Positions 10,397 through 21,040 of a DNA stretch of 64,000 nt are shown here, piece after piece. The stretch comes from Mesostigma viride. Its lineage: Eukaryota > Streptophyta > Mesostigmatophyceae > Mesostigmatales > Mesostigmataceae. A program made the position numbers and the translations under genes. Where the stretch lies: NCBI GenBank assembly GCA_009746045.1, contig RPFO01000184.1, positions 325,881-389,880 on the forward strand, in the 5' to 3' direction. Each line of letters starts with the position of its first letter. The first letter of the stretch is position 1. The notes under the pieces are model-generated. The model saw only the letters and a program-made list of their open reading frames with translations. It ran no database searches and had not been told where the DNA came from.

Positions 10397-12620
10397 GGAA
10401 AGCAGACAGGGTGTTTGCTCAGTTGAGACGCAAGGATAGGGGCTGGAATGTGCTGAGGCCTCAGGTGGGGCTGAAGGTCAGAATGTGGAAGGAGCCATCA
10501 ATGCAGGGCAAGAGGGGCAAGTGGCAGAACGGGGTGGTGACCTGTGTGGAAGATGCCAATCGTTCCTGCCTTGTGGCCTTGGAGAGTAATCCCAGGCATG
10601 TTTACAGGTTGAGCTGGGCCAACGTCAAGGAACGCAAGCCACATGCAATCTGGCCTGCAGACGGGCCTGGACCCCAGTGTTGGCTGGAGGGCCAGGTTAA
10701 GGACCAGGTAGTTGATGTGCCTGTCACTGACGTGGGAGGTGGCTATCCCTCTGATGATGATGAGGTGCAGGAGGCAACTGCATCACCTGTGGTGGAGCCA
10801 ACGGGGGCTGGGCCTGCACCAGGGTCCAAGAGGCCACTCATGGCAGACATTGTCCGGTCGCTCATGTTCAACAAGCACAAGGATCCCAAGGTATCTAAGT
10901 TGACTGAATGGGGTTCTTGCTGGGCTGCTACCCTAGAAGTGGATACTAACTCAGAGGTGTCTATCATCAGGGTGGAGGATGCTCAGGGCCTGAAGGTGAA
11001 TAAGGCTGGCTGCAGGGCAGTGAGTGACTTTACGGGCACTGTAACAATGAAGATCCTAGGGGAAGTGACTGTGCCTATCCTGGGTGTCCCCACTGCGTTC
11101 TGTGTGGTGGAAGGGTACCAGGGGCCTGCCATTTTGGGCCAGAATTTCTTGTGCATGCCAGGAGTGACTCTGTCAGCAGATGAGCTTGCACTAGAAGGTC
11201 ATGGCAGTTTGCCCCTCCAGAGATATCACTACTCCAAGGGTCTAGCTGTGGCAGTCAAGGCTGTGAAGGGGCAGCAGAGTGTGGGGCCTGAAGGCAAGGA
11301 GCCCATTGCTGAGGACTTGTTGATCATCCCAACCACCCTAGATCCACGGGACTTGGGGGTGCACAAGTACCAGATTGCTGGTCACAGTCCTATTTCCTGG
11401 CACCAGTTGGTAGAGTTGATGCAAAGCCCCAAGATGGCTAAGGCATGGATTCTAGGGTTTGTCTCCAGTGGGCATGACTGGATAGTGTCTAACTGTGCTG
11501 AGCCTGTGGATGAGTTGCCCAGGGAGCATCAGTTGCTAAGGCTCTTGTTTGTGCTCAAGCTGAAGGAGATAGACGGTGTGCAGGTGCCACATGTGAGGCC
11601 AGTTGTGACTGAGTACCATGGCACGGGGGAGCTGACAGATGAGGAGTTGTATACGCCTGGGATGCTGCATGATACCTGGAGGATTGTTCTGTGTATATAT
11701 CTGTCTTTCCTGGTCAAGGGCATTGCGTACAGCTCTGTGCTGATTGATTTCAAGAGGGCTTTTCTCAAGGGTGATGTGGAGCAGGCCAAGGAGACGTGGC
11801 GTGATATCCCTCCCTTCTTTGTAACAGTGCCCAAGGTGTGGAGAGCAGAGATCAAGTCAAAATATCTCAGAATACTCAAGGGTTTGGAGGGTCTCAGGTC
11901 CAGCCCTATCATCTGGAGAAAGAGCCTGGAAAAGTTTCTGAAAACTCACTGTGGCTTTACTGTGTCTCCAGTTGATCCTTGCTTGTTCCAGAGTACTCAT
12001 GAAGGGTTGCCTGTGTTTGCATCTCTGCATGGAGATGACCTGCACCTTTTAGGGCCTCCTGAGTGGGTGGATTCAGTACTGTCCAAGATCCAGAAGAGGT
12101 TTGAGTTAGGAAAGGTCCAGCACATGAAGCAGGATGAGCCCATGGTGTTTTGTGGAATGCAGGCCACGCTGATCAAGAGGGCAGGTACTTGGTTTATCAA
12201 GATGGAGGGTGGCAACAACTATCCTCAGCAGATCATTGATGCCCTCCAGCAGCCCATTACCCAGGCCAGGTGTGCCACAATCAGGGGAATGTTGGCTTGG
12301 CTAGCTAGCATTTGTGCCCCAGATTTGTTGGTACTGAGTAGGCTCACAGATGCTCAGCTGGTTGAGGTAGGGGCAGAGCAGGTGGTTGAGTCTGTCAGGA
12401 GCTCACCTCCACTCATACTGGCAGCTGTGGACTTGTACAAACCACTCAACATGGTGCTTTTTGTGGACAGTTCCATGGACAGCAGGAAGGTGACGGATGT
12501 CAGGGGTAGGGCAGCAGCACTCATTACACTACAACAGGAGCACACTTCTCTGGTCAGCTGGTACAGTAGGTTACAGAACAGGGTGACGCCCAGCAGTGAC
12601 ATTGCTGAGTGCAGGGCAAT
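10397..12620 (+). CDS. Copia-B pol: protease-like, reverse transcriptase, RNase H N-terminus
   Basis: Counting from 10393, the integrase C-terminal tail is at about residues 1-90. A retropepsin-like domain has VDTNSEVSII (D184) and AILGQNFL (247-254). The RT follows with IDFKRAFLKGD (D452), LKGLEGLRSSPIIW and the HGDD box at 546-549. The RNase H begins with FVDSSMDS. The reading frame runs on to a stop at 12745-12747, but everything after 12620 is transposon sequence. The real protein continues at 19759. Copia-type order and RT blocks are clear; the position of the protease-like domain is not typical. Confidence 0.88.
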
Positions 12621-12738
12621 CCCTAAGCTCGTCTGGATTTGTACTAGAACACTACTACAAATTGAGATTTTTCAAACTTTGTTATTTAGGGCCTCTCGTA
12701 AGTCCAAAGCATGTAGGTTATTGTCCCAACATGTTGTG

Positions 12739-13520
12739 ACACCGTGACACCGTGACACCGTGACACCGTGACACCGTGACACCGTGACACCATAACGCTA
12801 GTATTTTACGATTTTGTATGGTGTCACAAGGTAATGTGGCGCCCATGGGGTTGCAACAATGATATTACATTGCCCAGAAGCACTGATTAACATGAGGTGA
12901 CATTGTGACACCGTGACACCGTGACACCGTGACACGATGGCACCATAACGCTAGTATTTTACGATTTTGTATGGTGTCACAAGGTAATGTGGCGCCCATG
13001 GGGTTGCAACAATGATATTACATTGCCCAGAAGCACTGATTAACATGAGGTGACATTGTGACACCGTGACACCGTGACACCGTGACACCGTGACACCGTG
13101 ACACCGTGACACCGTGACACCGTGACACGATGGCACCATAACGCTAGTATTTTACGATTTTGTATGGTGTCACAAGGTAATGTGGCCAGCGCCCATGGGG
13201 TTGCAACAATGATATTACATTGCCCAGAAGCACTGATTAACATGAGGTGACATTGTGACACCGTGACACCGTGACACCGTGACACCGTGACACCGTGACA
13301 CCGTGACACCGTGACACCGTGACACGATGGCACCATAACGCTAGTATTTTACGATTTTGTATATGGTGTCACAAGGTAATGTGGCGCCCATGGGGTTGCA
13401 ACAATGATATTACATTGCCCAGAAGCACTGATTAACATGAGGTGACATTGTGACACCGTGACATCGTGACATTGTGACACCGTGACAGCATGATAGTGAC
13501 AATATGACACGATAGCACTA
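12739..13520 (+). repeat. GTGACACC subterminal arrays within a 155-199-bp higher-order repeat
   Basis: The 8-bp unit GTGACACC is repeated in blocks of three to eight. The blocks alternate with a constant segment (ATAACGCTAGTATTTTACG ... TTAACATGAGGTGACATTG) at 12792, 12947, 13138 and 13337. Spacing varies only through the number of 8-mers. The array lies about 120 bp inside the left end of the transposon and is mirrored by GGTGTCAC arrays at the right end. Confidence 0.9.
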
Positions 13521-13731
13521 GCATTTCATGATTTTGTTGTTTAGTGCCACAAAGTATTAACGCAACATTAATGTATTATGCAACCATGTATAAATAAAAG
13601 AAAATTTATGAATATGATGGATGACCAATAATCCCTATTACATGGCCTAGCAAACTTGCATCTGCCAACTGTGTCTCTCTGCCTCTTTAATATCAAATGC
13701 AAGATAAAATAATGTATAAATTAGCTTAAAC

Positions 13732-14733
13732 TTACCTGACAATGATTTGCATACAGCTTTCTTTAATGCAGAATCTGGTGCCAAGCAAATGCCGTAGCAA
13801 AACCATACATGCCCAATCTAATATGAACCATAATAATCGTGTTGCCCCGACTCGTCTACATCTTGCGAGTAGGGTGGCCTTTTCCGCGGTGGAGCCTGGG
13901 CATGTGCCAGGTTGTGGGGCCGGCCGGACGTGGGCGTTGTAGGCCCACGTCCCTTGCTCATCAAAATGACTATGACCCATGAAATGAGAATCCCTGGCTG
14001 CATAACCTCCTCCCTCATCATGATGTTGCCAGTCTTGCTCCCCGGCGGCCTTGGGGATTTGGGGCCTCGGCTTTGTCTTCCTTGGAGATCTCCTTAGAGG
14101 GGGGGCTGCGGCATAACGGTAAGTGCCGTCATTGTAATGCTGCACGGGCTCAGGGTTCTCAACGTAGGTGGTTTGTTGCAATGTGCCGCGACCTCAAGGC
14201 TGATGTGTATCAGCTGCCGACCCTTCGCCAGGCTGTGGATCGTACATGCCGGCATGGTATACATAAGCATTGGCCGCTTGCCTGCCAGCGGCAGTAGGCT
14301 GGGCATGCATTCCTTGGTCGTACGGCGCGTACACACCGTGCTCGCCGTACGGTTCCCCCTCCCGATCCAGCTGCCTCGGCCCATCCATTGCGACTGCGCG
14401 CGCGCGTGGCTCTTGTTGACGGTGTGCTGGTTGCAGTCCTGTCACTTGGCCATGGGCCGCGCTGAAGCTTTCGCGTTGCCCCAACGCGGCAGGCGCAGCG
14501 GGCCGGCGAAGCTCCGTGCCAACGCCAGTGCTGGAGCTGGGTGCAGCACTTGCTGGGGTGGATGGCATTCTTCGTTGGTTCTCCAAAGCATTGACCCTCT
14601 CGGTCAGGGCCTTAACCTTGACGTACACGTGCGATTTCTTATTCCCCCGCCCTTCATCACCTACGGGTGTCCCCGCATCAACTGCGCTCTCAGTCTCCTC
14701 CCCGTTGGCCGTGCTACGCCCGTTCCATCGTCA
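13732..14733 (-). CDS. Putative transposon-borne protein with coiled coil and basic motif
   Basis: A minus-strand frame is open from about 14733 to 13732, apart from one TGA at 14194-14196. The upstream part is acidic, followed by a short heptad-like stretch (VKVKALTERVNALENQ) and a proline/alanine-rich region. Downstream of the stop comes a basic RRSPRKTKPRPQIPK segment that could be nuclear localising. I do not recognise the family. The in-frame stop or an unseen intron leaves the gene's integrity uncertain. Confidence 0.3.
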
Positions 14734-15039
14734 TGCTCCGCACACAACGGTCTGAAAGTGCCAAAAAACAGCCTTATAACTCCTGTACGATGCAAATATT
14801 GTCGAAACATGCTAGATCTTGGTAGGTAGCATGTTCAGGACACCAGTAGAAGGATTGCAACTTTCCGGACTTACCGGACCTCAGCTGACCTATTTTTGGC
14901 ATTTCTATTTTTAGCAGTTTTCCAGATTTTAATATAAACAAATACATTCTAATATGCAAATAAAGAGTTCTTGACCTGGCTGTTTGCAAGTAAGTTGATA
15001 CTCATGACTAATGACTGTACACAAGATCTGATGGTCATC

Positions 15040-15565
15040 CAACCGCATTTGGTAACAAAATACCACCAAATGCTAGCAAAAATGTGCGTTTTTTGTATTT
15101 TTCATCAAATTTCATTGCAGTTTCCATACAAGCTGTGCTCGGTTGAGGCTGGAAACTTGTAGGCATCTTAAACATCATTATTCTAGACATCCCACAAAAA
15201 TTCAGGTCCATCATAGGGTATTTGATGTCAGTTTGCTCACAAATGTTACCAAAAGTGCACGTTTTTCGTATTTTTCATCACATTCCATGGCAGTTTCCAT
15301 ACAAGATGTGCTCAGTTCAGGCTGGAAACTTGCATGCATCTTTGCCATCATTATTTTAGACATTCCACAAAAATTCAGAACCATCAGAGGGTATTTGATG
15401 TCAGTTTGCTCACAAATGTTACCAAAAATGCACGTTTTTCGTATTTTTCATCACATTTCAGTGCAGTTTCCGTACAAGATGTGCTCTGTTGAGGCTGGAA
15501 ACTTGCATGCATCTTAGCCATCATGATTTTAGACATTCCACAAAAATTCAGGCCGATCATGTTCT
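15040..15565 (+). repeat. Three tandem copies of a unit of about 174 bp
   Basis: The block ATTTTTCATCA...GCAGTTTCC...GGCTGGAAACTTG...ATTCAGG recurs with starts near 15077, 15252 and 15424. The copies are about 85-90% alike by eye. They lie within the 7.1-kb transposon. Confidence 0.85.
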
Positions 15566-16159
15566 ATTTGGTAGAGCTATCAATGCCATACCTGCCAGTT
15601 TCCATTACAAATTCTTACCCATGGATGCGAAACTGCCAGTGTGGAATATCAAGGAGACAATCTGGTCAACTCAAATAAGATGACTCACTAAAACATGGAA
15701 ACCATTCACGAGTGATGTAAGACAACCCGTCCAGGAGACATACATAAAAGTTCATTGATATAGACACAGCTGACAATATGCACATGTGGCCATGTGGATG
15801 CTCACGCAATTTCTATTATAGGGAGGAGCTTGCTGAACGTAATATTGGCAGCTGTCGCATGCATGGCTAGAAAGGTCATTTTACACGTGCACCCACAGCA
15901 TGCCAAGTAATGTAGTTGCAAATTACTCAACACGCGGCATGGCGCTGATGCGTTTGCGCGCCCTCATCTCGGTATCGCTAGCTAGGAGGTAGTGGCACCT
16001 CCCTGCACAATCTCTGCCTGACCTTGTCAGCCTTCATGCACTGTGTCAACATGGACACCCCCACACCCTTGCCCTTGGCATCACAGCCAAGCTTTCGACG
16101 GTGGTTGGTGAAGCTCTTGGTGTCCTCCTTGCGCATGTGGTGCATGTGCAAGTTACTAA

Positions 16160-16316
16160 GTGAGTGAGTGAGTGAGTGAGTGAGTGAGTGAGTGAGTGAG
16201 TGAGTGAGTGAGTGAGTGAGTGAGTGAGTGAGTGAGTGAGTGAGTGAGTGAGTGAGTGAGTGAGTGAGTGAGTGAGTGAGTGAGTGAGTGAGTGAGTGCG
16301 TGAGTGCGTGCGTGAG

Positions 16317-16356
<40 letters not shown>

Positions 16357-17303
16357 TGAGTGAGTGAGTGAGTGGGTGGGTGGGTGGTGGGTGGGTGGGT
16401 GGGGGTGGGTGGGTGGTGGGTGGGTGGGTGGGTGGGTGGGTGGGTGGGTGGGTGGGTGGGTGGGTGGGTGGTGGTGGGTGGGTGGGTGGGTGGGTGGGTG
16501 GGTGGGTGGGTGGGTGGGTGGGTGGGTGGGTGGGTGGGTGGGTGGGTGGGTGGTGGGTGGGTGGGTGGGTGGGTGGGTGGGTGGGGGTGGGTGGGTGGGG
16601 GTGGGTGGGAGGGGGGTGGGTGGGTGGGTGGGTGGGTGGGTGGGTGGGTGGGTGGGTGGGTGGGTGGGTGGGTGGGTGGGTGGGTGGGTGGGTGGGTGGG
16701 TGGGTGGGTGGGTGGGTGGGTGGGTGGGTGGGTGGGTGGGTGGGTGGTGGGTGGGTGGGTGGGTGGTGGGTGGGTGGGTGGGTGGGTGGGTGGGTGGGTG
16801 GGTGGGTGAGTGAGTGAGGGAGTGAGTCCACGAGTGAGTGAGTCCACGAGTGAGTTCACGAGGGAGGAAGGGAGGGAGGGAGGGAGGGAGGAGGGAGGGA
16901 GGGAGGGAGGGAGGGAGGGAGGGGGAGAGGGAGGGAGGGAGGGAGGGAGGGAGGGAGGAGGGAGGGAGGGAGGAGGGAGGGAGGGAGGGGAGGGAGGGAG
17001 GGAGGGAGAGGAGGGAGGGAGGGAGGGAGGGAGGGAGGGAGGGAGGGAGGGAGGGAGGGAGGGAGGGAGGGAGGGAGGGAGGGAGGAGGGAGGAGGAGGG
17101 AGGGAGGGAGGGAGGGAGGGAGGGAGGGAGGGAGGGAGGGAGGAGGGAGGGAGGAGGGAGGGAGGGAGGGAGGGAGGGAGGGAGGGAGGGAGGGAGGGAG
17201 GGAGGGAGGAGGGAGGGAGGGAGGGAGGGAGGGAGGGAGGGAGGGAGGGAGGGAGGGAGGGAGGGAGGGAGGGAGGGAGGGAGGGAGGGAGGGAGGAAGG
17301 GAG
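16160..17303 (+). repeat. Compound tetranucleotide tract: TGAG, TGCG, TGGG, GGGA
   Basis: About 1.1 kb of uninterrupted four-base repeats. The order is TGAG to about 16300, TGCG to about 16357, TGAG again, TGGG from 16372 to 16806, a short mixed TGAG/CCACGAG stretch, then GGGA from about 16861 to 17303. Long open frames on both strands here are by-products of the repeat and are not genes. Confidence 0.97.
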
Positions 17304-18240
17304 TGGATCGGTCACTCACAGCAGTTTATTCCCACCCCAGCAGGGCCCCTCCCTCACATCCGGCTGCAAAATCTGCTTGATGTCGCTTCTCTCTAGAATA
17401 AGCCGCACAGCCCTGATGCGAGCAAACGGCTCGCCATCATACTGTCGCTCACTGATGCTTTATACGCGCTTTCCGTAAGATGAAAACATGACGGAAAAGA
17501 GAGACTCGGGGAAAGGGGATACGGTGAAATACTTGTCTGCTACCGGCCGGGGTTTCAACAGCGAAGAAATTCGCACCTGAATGTGCACATACCACTCCGT
17601 CACGTCGACAACGGTCTTGCATCGCAATCGTTTCACAGACGCGGCAGCAAAAATTGCTGGCGGCATTGACATGCTCGCCGCAGTTAACGAACGTGCGGAG
17701 GTCCGTTTTAGCCCCTGACGCCACGGCGTCTTTGATGCCAAGAACGCCTGCAAAAGACACGATATCGGGCACAAAAGCACTTAAAAACGGATTACGGGTC
17801 TGCGACGCCTGGCCCAGCCTAGAAATTGGATTAAAAATCGCGCCAGCTCGGTTAAAGCAAACTGAGCCGGTAATGAAAAAAGTGCTTCGGTCAAGGCCTT
17901 AAAAACTAAAAAATGCGTCGGTTAGTGTCAAAAACCAGATGTTAGGGCGACTTTCATCGGGAAAATTTTTTGCTGCAGGTAGGTGGGGTCGAGAGAAAAT
18001 CGGCGACAAAACAGGCACCCACCTGTGAATGACGCCAAAATGGAAGGACTCCGCAGAATTTGTGGCGAAAAAAAATAACGGCAAGTAATATATGACCCTA
18101 GGAGCATACACTAAAATTTCCAGCCTCGATACTGCCTTTTTATTCGCTAGCCATTCTTAGCTATCCTGACCAGAATGGCCGATGAATGGTTGATAATTTC
18201 CTCGGGGATTGAAAGGAAATACCTGCTGCACACCTTGTGA
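17304..18240. other. Transposon interior without a recognisable gene
   Basis: Short overlapping frames occur on the minus strand at 17449-17780, including a cysteine-containing 107-residue stretch. None has a domain I can name. The remainder is unremarkable, with GCGCCAGCTCGGTT at 17839-17852 also found at 4215-4228 in the TTAA element. Confidence 0.4.
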
Positions 18241-18259
18241 CATCGGTTGTGACACCCAT

Positions 18260-18542
18260 GTCTCAACATGTTTGTAGTTGGTTTGTAGTTGGTGTCTCGG
18301 TGTCTCAGAAACTCGTGGTCCGCATTGAGTGGGTGTCACGGTGTCACGACATCTGATTGGCCCGGTTCAGATTCGCCCCAAATTAAAAAAAAAAAAAAAC
18401 GAATTAAAAAAAAATTTAAAAAAAAACGAATCTGAACCGGGCCAATCAGATGTCGTGACACCGTGACACCCACTCAATGCGGACCACGAGTTTCTGAGAC
18501 ACCGAGACACCAACTACAAACCAACTACAAACATGTTGAGAC
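18260..18542. repeat. Perfect inverted repeat, 116-bp arms and A-rich 51-bp loop
   Basis: The left arm 18260-18375 is the exact reverse complement of the right arm 18427-18542. The loop is runs of A broken by CGAATT-type steps. GTGTCAC motifs lie within and beside the arms, matching the arrays at both ends of the surrounding transposon. It may be a nested hairpin element or an internal fold-back of the transposon's own ends. Confidence 0.93.
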
Positions 18543-18786
18543 ACCGTGACACCGTGCGCTTTCACCCCGAATTCACGAGAGCGGCAGCGATGGTGATCGC
18601 TGCCAAATGAGGTAACATGGGCTAAACAACTCGGGCAGACCGGGCTGGCGTGACATCCCGGTCTGCCATGTTTTATTCCCCCCCACACATGGCGTGGGGA
18701 TCTACGTTTGCCATCTGCCAACGTAGAAATAGATGGGGAGGGGGGGGGACAAATGATGTTTGCAACATTGCCCAGTTGACATAGCC

Positions 18787-19164
18787 ATGGCGAGACCCGG
18801 CGTTTTCATGGAGCCCAGTGCGGGGGCGCTGGGTTGGCAGGTTTTGGGAATGTTCTTCTTGCTATTACTCCTGGGCGTCGTCGTGTTCAATATGATGGCG
18901 AGGCGCGGGGTCCGGTTATCTGCAGCCGCCGTGTTGGCGAAATGCACCCAGGATTCGTCCTTGGCTGCGGCACTTTGCAGGGACTGGGACTGTGGTTGTG
19001 GCCGCCATTGTTTGAGAAGCGTGCATTTCGAGGAGCTCAGGACGATGAGGACCGACATGTGGTCTAAGAAGCCTGCGGATCGGAAAGAGTTTATAAAGAA
19101 CCAGCTTTTTCAGGCCGGCCAGCGAGAAACTGAAATCCCGGCAAGTGATTTCATGACAAAGTGA
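18787..19164 (+). CDS. Small ORF with membrane segment and Cys cluster, possible transposase N-terminal fragment
   Basis: This 125-residue frame starts with ATG at 18787. A hydrophobic stretch at about residues 16-36 (GWQVLGMFFLLLLLGVVVF) is followed by a CRDWDCGCGRHC cluster. An LRTMRTDMWS...DRKEFIKNQL segment comes next. The Cys cluster followed by a helix with R...W...R..F resembles the N-terminal zinc module of some protist transposases as I remember them. A first exon of a lost transposase is possible, and an unrelated small membrane protein cannot be excluded. Confidence 0.35.
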   Translation: MARPGVFMEPSAGALGWQVLGMFFLLLLLGVVVFNMMARRGVRLSAAAVLAKCTQDSSLAAALCRDWDCGCGRHCLRSVHFEELRTMRTDMWSKKPADRKEFIKNQLFQAGQRETEIPASDFMTK

Positions 19165-19447
19165 TTTTGATGGTTGCTTGCATGCATATTAAGTGAGACA
19201 GCTATTCCTGGACGCATGGCGTGCCAACATATATAAGTTGTTACCAGATATTAATCACATGCCCTATTGAAGCGACGTTGGACCGCATAAACGAGGAATG
19301 GCTGAACTTGTCATGACCCGGCAAGGTACCTACACGCACAACAAGAATACATCAACATGAGACGATATATGGTGAGATGACCGAGATGTATGGAGAAATG
19401 AATGTCTCTACTAGGATTATTATGAAGGTGTATACGTGGTATTTGCG

Positions 19448-19640
19448 GTGTCACGGTGTCACGGTGTCACGGTGTCACGGTGTCACGGTGTCACGGTGTC
19501 AGAAGCATAGGTAAAACTTGCAATGACCCATTGAATACATCATCCCCATTAATAATCACTGCATACCTGCAAAGATGTGTGTTTATATGCATTTTGAGGT
19601 GTCACGGTGTCACGGTGTCACGATGTCACGGTGTCACGGG
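19448..19640 (+). repeat. GGTGTCAC subterminal arrays at the right end of the transposon
   Basis: Two blocks of the 8-mer GGTGTCAC lie at 19448-19500 and about 19599-19640, the reverse complement of the left-end unit. Their mirror placement relative to the inverted repeats suggests transposase-binding sites. This is inferred from CACTA-type elements. Confidence 0.85.
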
Positions 19641-19758
19641 TCCTATGAACTTCCCCTTCCTCAGAGACTTAAGTGGAAACTTTAAATTCAATAAAATACA
19701 ACTTTTCAAAATGAACTACAAATTGCGTGTTCTAGTACAAATCCAGACGAGCTTAGGG

Positions 19759-20077
19759 AATATGTGAGGGGCTACACACTGCTCTTTACCTCAGGGAGTT
19801 ATTCTACCAGCTCTGTCAGGTAGCTTCCTGTAGCTTGCAGCTGCACACACTGGTCAAGACAGACAGCATGGGCATGGTGCAGTTTGTGCACAGACAGCTC
19901 GCCAGGAGCAGGGATCTGGATTATTTGTTGCTGAAGGAGATGTCTTACCTTGCTCATCTTGAACATGTGCCTGGTGTTGACAACCCAGCAGACGCCCTCA
20001 CCAAGCTGGAGAGCAAGGCTGAGCTGCAATACCCTGTGCTCAAAGGGCTCATGTACCCCTTTTCTGGTGGGACGTGA
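19759..20077 (+). CDS. Copia-B RNase H, C-terminal part
   Basis: This segment continues the pol frame broken at 12620. It contains KTDSMGMVQFVHRQL, a histidine/valine stretch ending HVPGVDNPADALTKL (the conserved tail of Copia RNase H), and stops with TGA at 20075-20077. The frame is open from the AAT duplication onward. Confidence 0.85.
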
Positions 20078-21040
20078 AGTCCAGCCTTTGCCAGTTGGTG
20101 GCTGACCAGTGCTGTTGTCCCCAGGGGGGAGGGCAACAGGTAGCCTACCTGTCACCAAGCAGGTAGAAGGCTCAACAGGAGCAAGCTCTTCCTGTAAAGG
20201 ATTAGCACAGTGGGATGCCTTTGGCCTCGGGCAGTTAGGCCATGACAGGGCAGGCCATGTTGAGAGTTCTTCCAGGTTGTTTGTATATATCTCTCTTGTT
20301 TAGTTTTCTTTAGCTGTGAATAATAACAACCTTGGATATTATGGTGCTGTAACCTGACAGTTGGGCCTTGCTGGTGCAGGCTGGTCCACTGGGAACACTC
20401 AACATTGGTTTTGGTGGATATTCTATAATAAAACATAATCATGTTGTATGCCAATCTCTCTTGTTGTCTGTCATGTGACCAGGTTAAGTTTAACCTGGGG
20501 TTCTGGGGTAGGGTTCGATTCCCTAGTTGAGCCACAGCCTGGTATGTATGACTCCTGGGCTTTAACACCCAGTGATGACATGGGCTCCCCATCAAGCAGT
20601 GGCACAGTGGTGTTGAAGTGGCTTCCATTGGTGAACATTTGGATGGATGATGCCTGGAACGCTCGGGGCGGGCGCCATGAAACGGGCGCCAGTGATAACT
20701 GGGAAGACCAGGAACTCACTGTAATACGTTTCCTGTAGTCAGGGCCTCTCATTCAGATATCCAGGATATGTTGCCTAAGGAATATTCAATATCCTCCTTT
20801 AAGCCCAAGCCAAGGTACAGTTGCAAAAGAAAGGGTTGGGGATGACCTGCAGGTCAAGTTAATGATCAGATGGCAGGGTTGAACCATAGATCCCTAAAAG
20901 AGGATACCATTAAGGTGGCAAAAGGGGTGCTCATGAGGCTTATTATAAGTCCAGGGTAACCAGGTGTCCATTTCACAAGGCAGCAAGGAATGGGTTGGTC
21001 ATGGTGTGAAGCTTGCAGCTCCAAAACAAGAAAGGGTTGG
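20078..21040. other. Copia-B 3' non-coding region
   Basis: No supported gene. A purine run (AAGAAAGGG) lies a few bases before the 3' LTR and is a weak polypurine-tract candidate. A stretch near 20700 (GGGAAGACCAGGAACTCACTG) resembles the last 45 bp of the LTR. Confidence 0.5.

Larger units (their letters stand above)
12621..19758. mobile_element. 7.1-kb DNA transposon inside Copia-B RNase H
   Basis: Terminal inverted repeats are perfect over 32 bp (12621-12652 and 19727-19758), starting CCCTAAGCTCGTCTGG. The 3-bp target duplication is AAT (12618-12620 and 19759-19761). Removing the element and one AAT joins the RNase H frame without a gap. Short GTGACACC motifs form arrays near the left end, and their reverse complement forms arrays near the right end. 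Such subterminal arrays, the 3-bp duplication and ends one base off CACTA suggest a CACTA-like element, but PIF/Harbinger-type elements also give 3-bp duplications. No full transposase is present, so it is probably non-autonomous. Confidence 0.88.

Noticed and set aside
16372-16806. Telomere-like G-rich repeat
   Set aside because: The unit is TGGG, not TTAGGG or TTTAGGG, and it lies inside a transposon.
16046-17478. Long frames on both strands (PPSLPPS, HPPTHPP, GREGGRE repeats)
   Set aside because: They exist only because the four-base repeats lack stops; no non-repeat coding sequence is attached.
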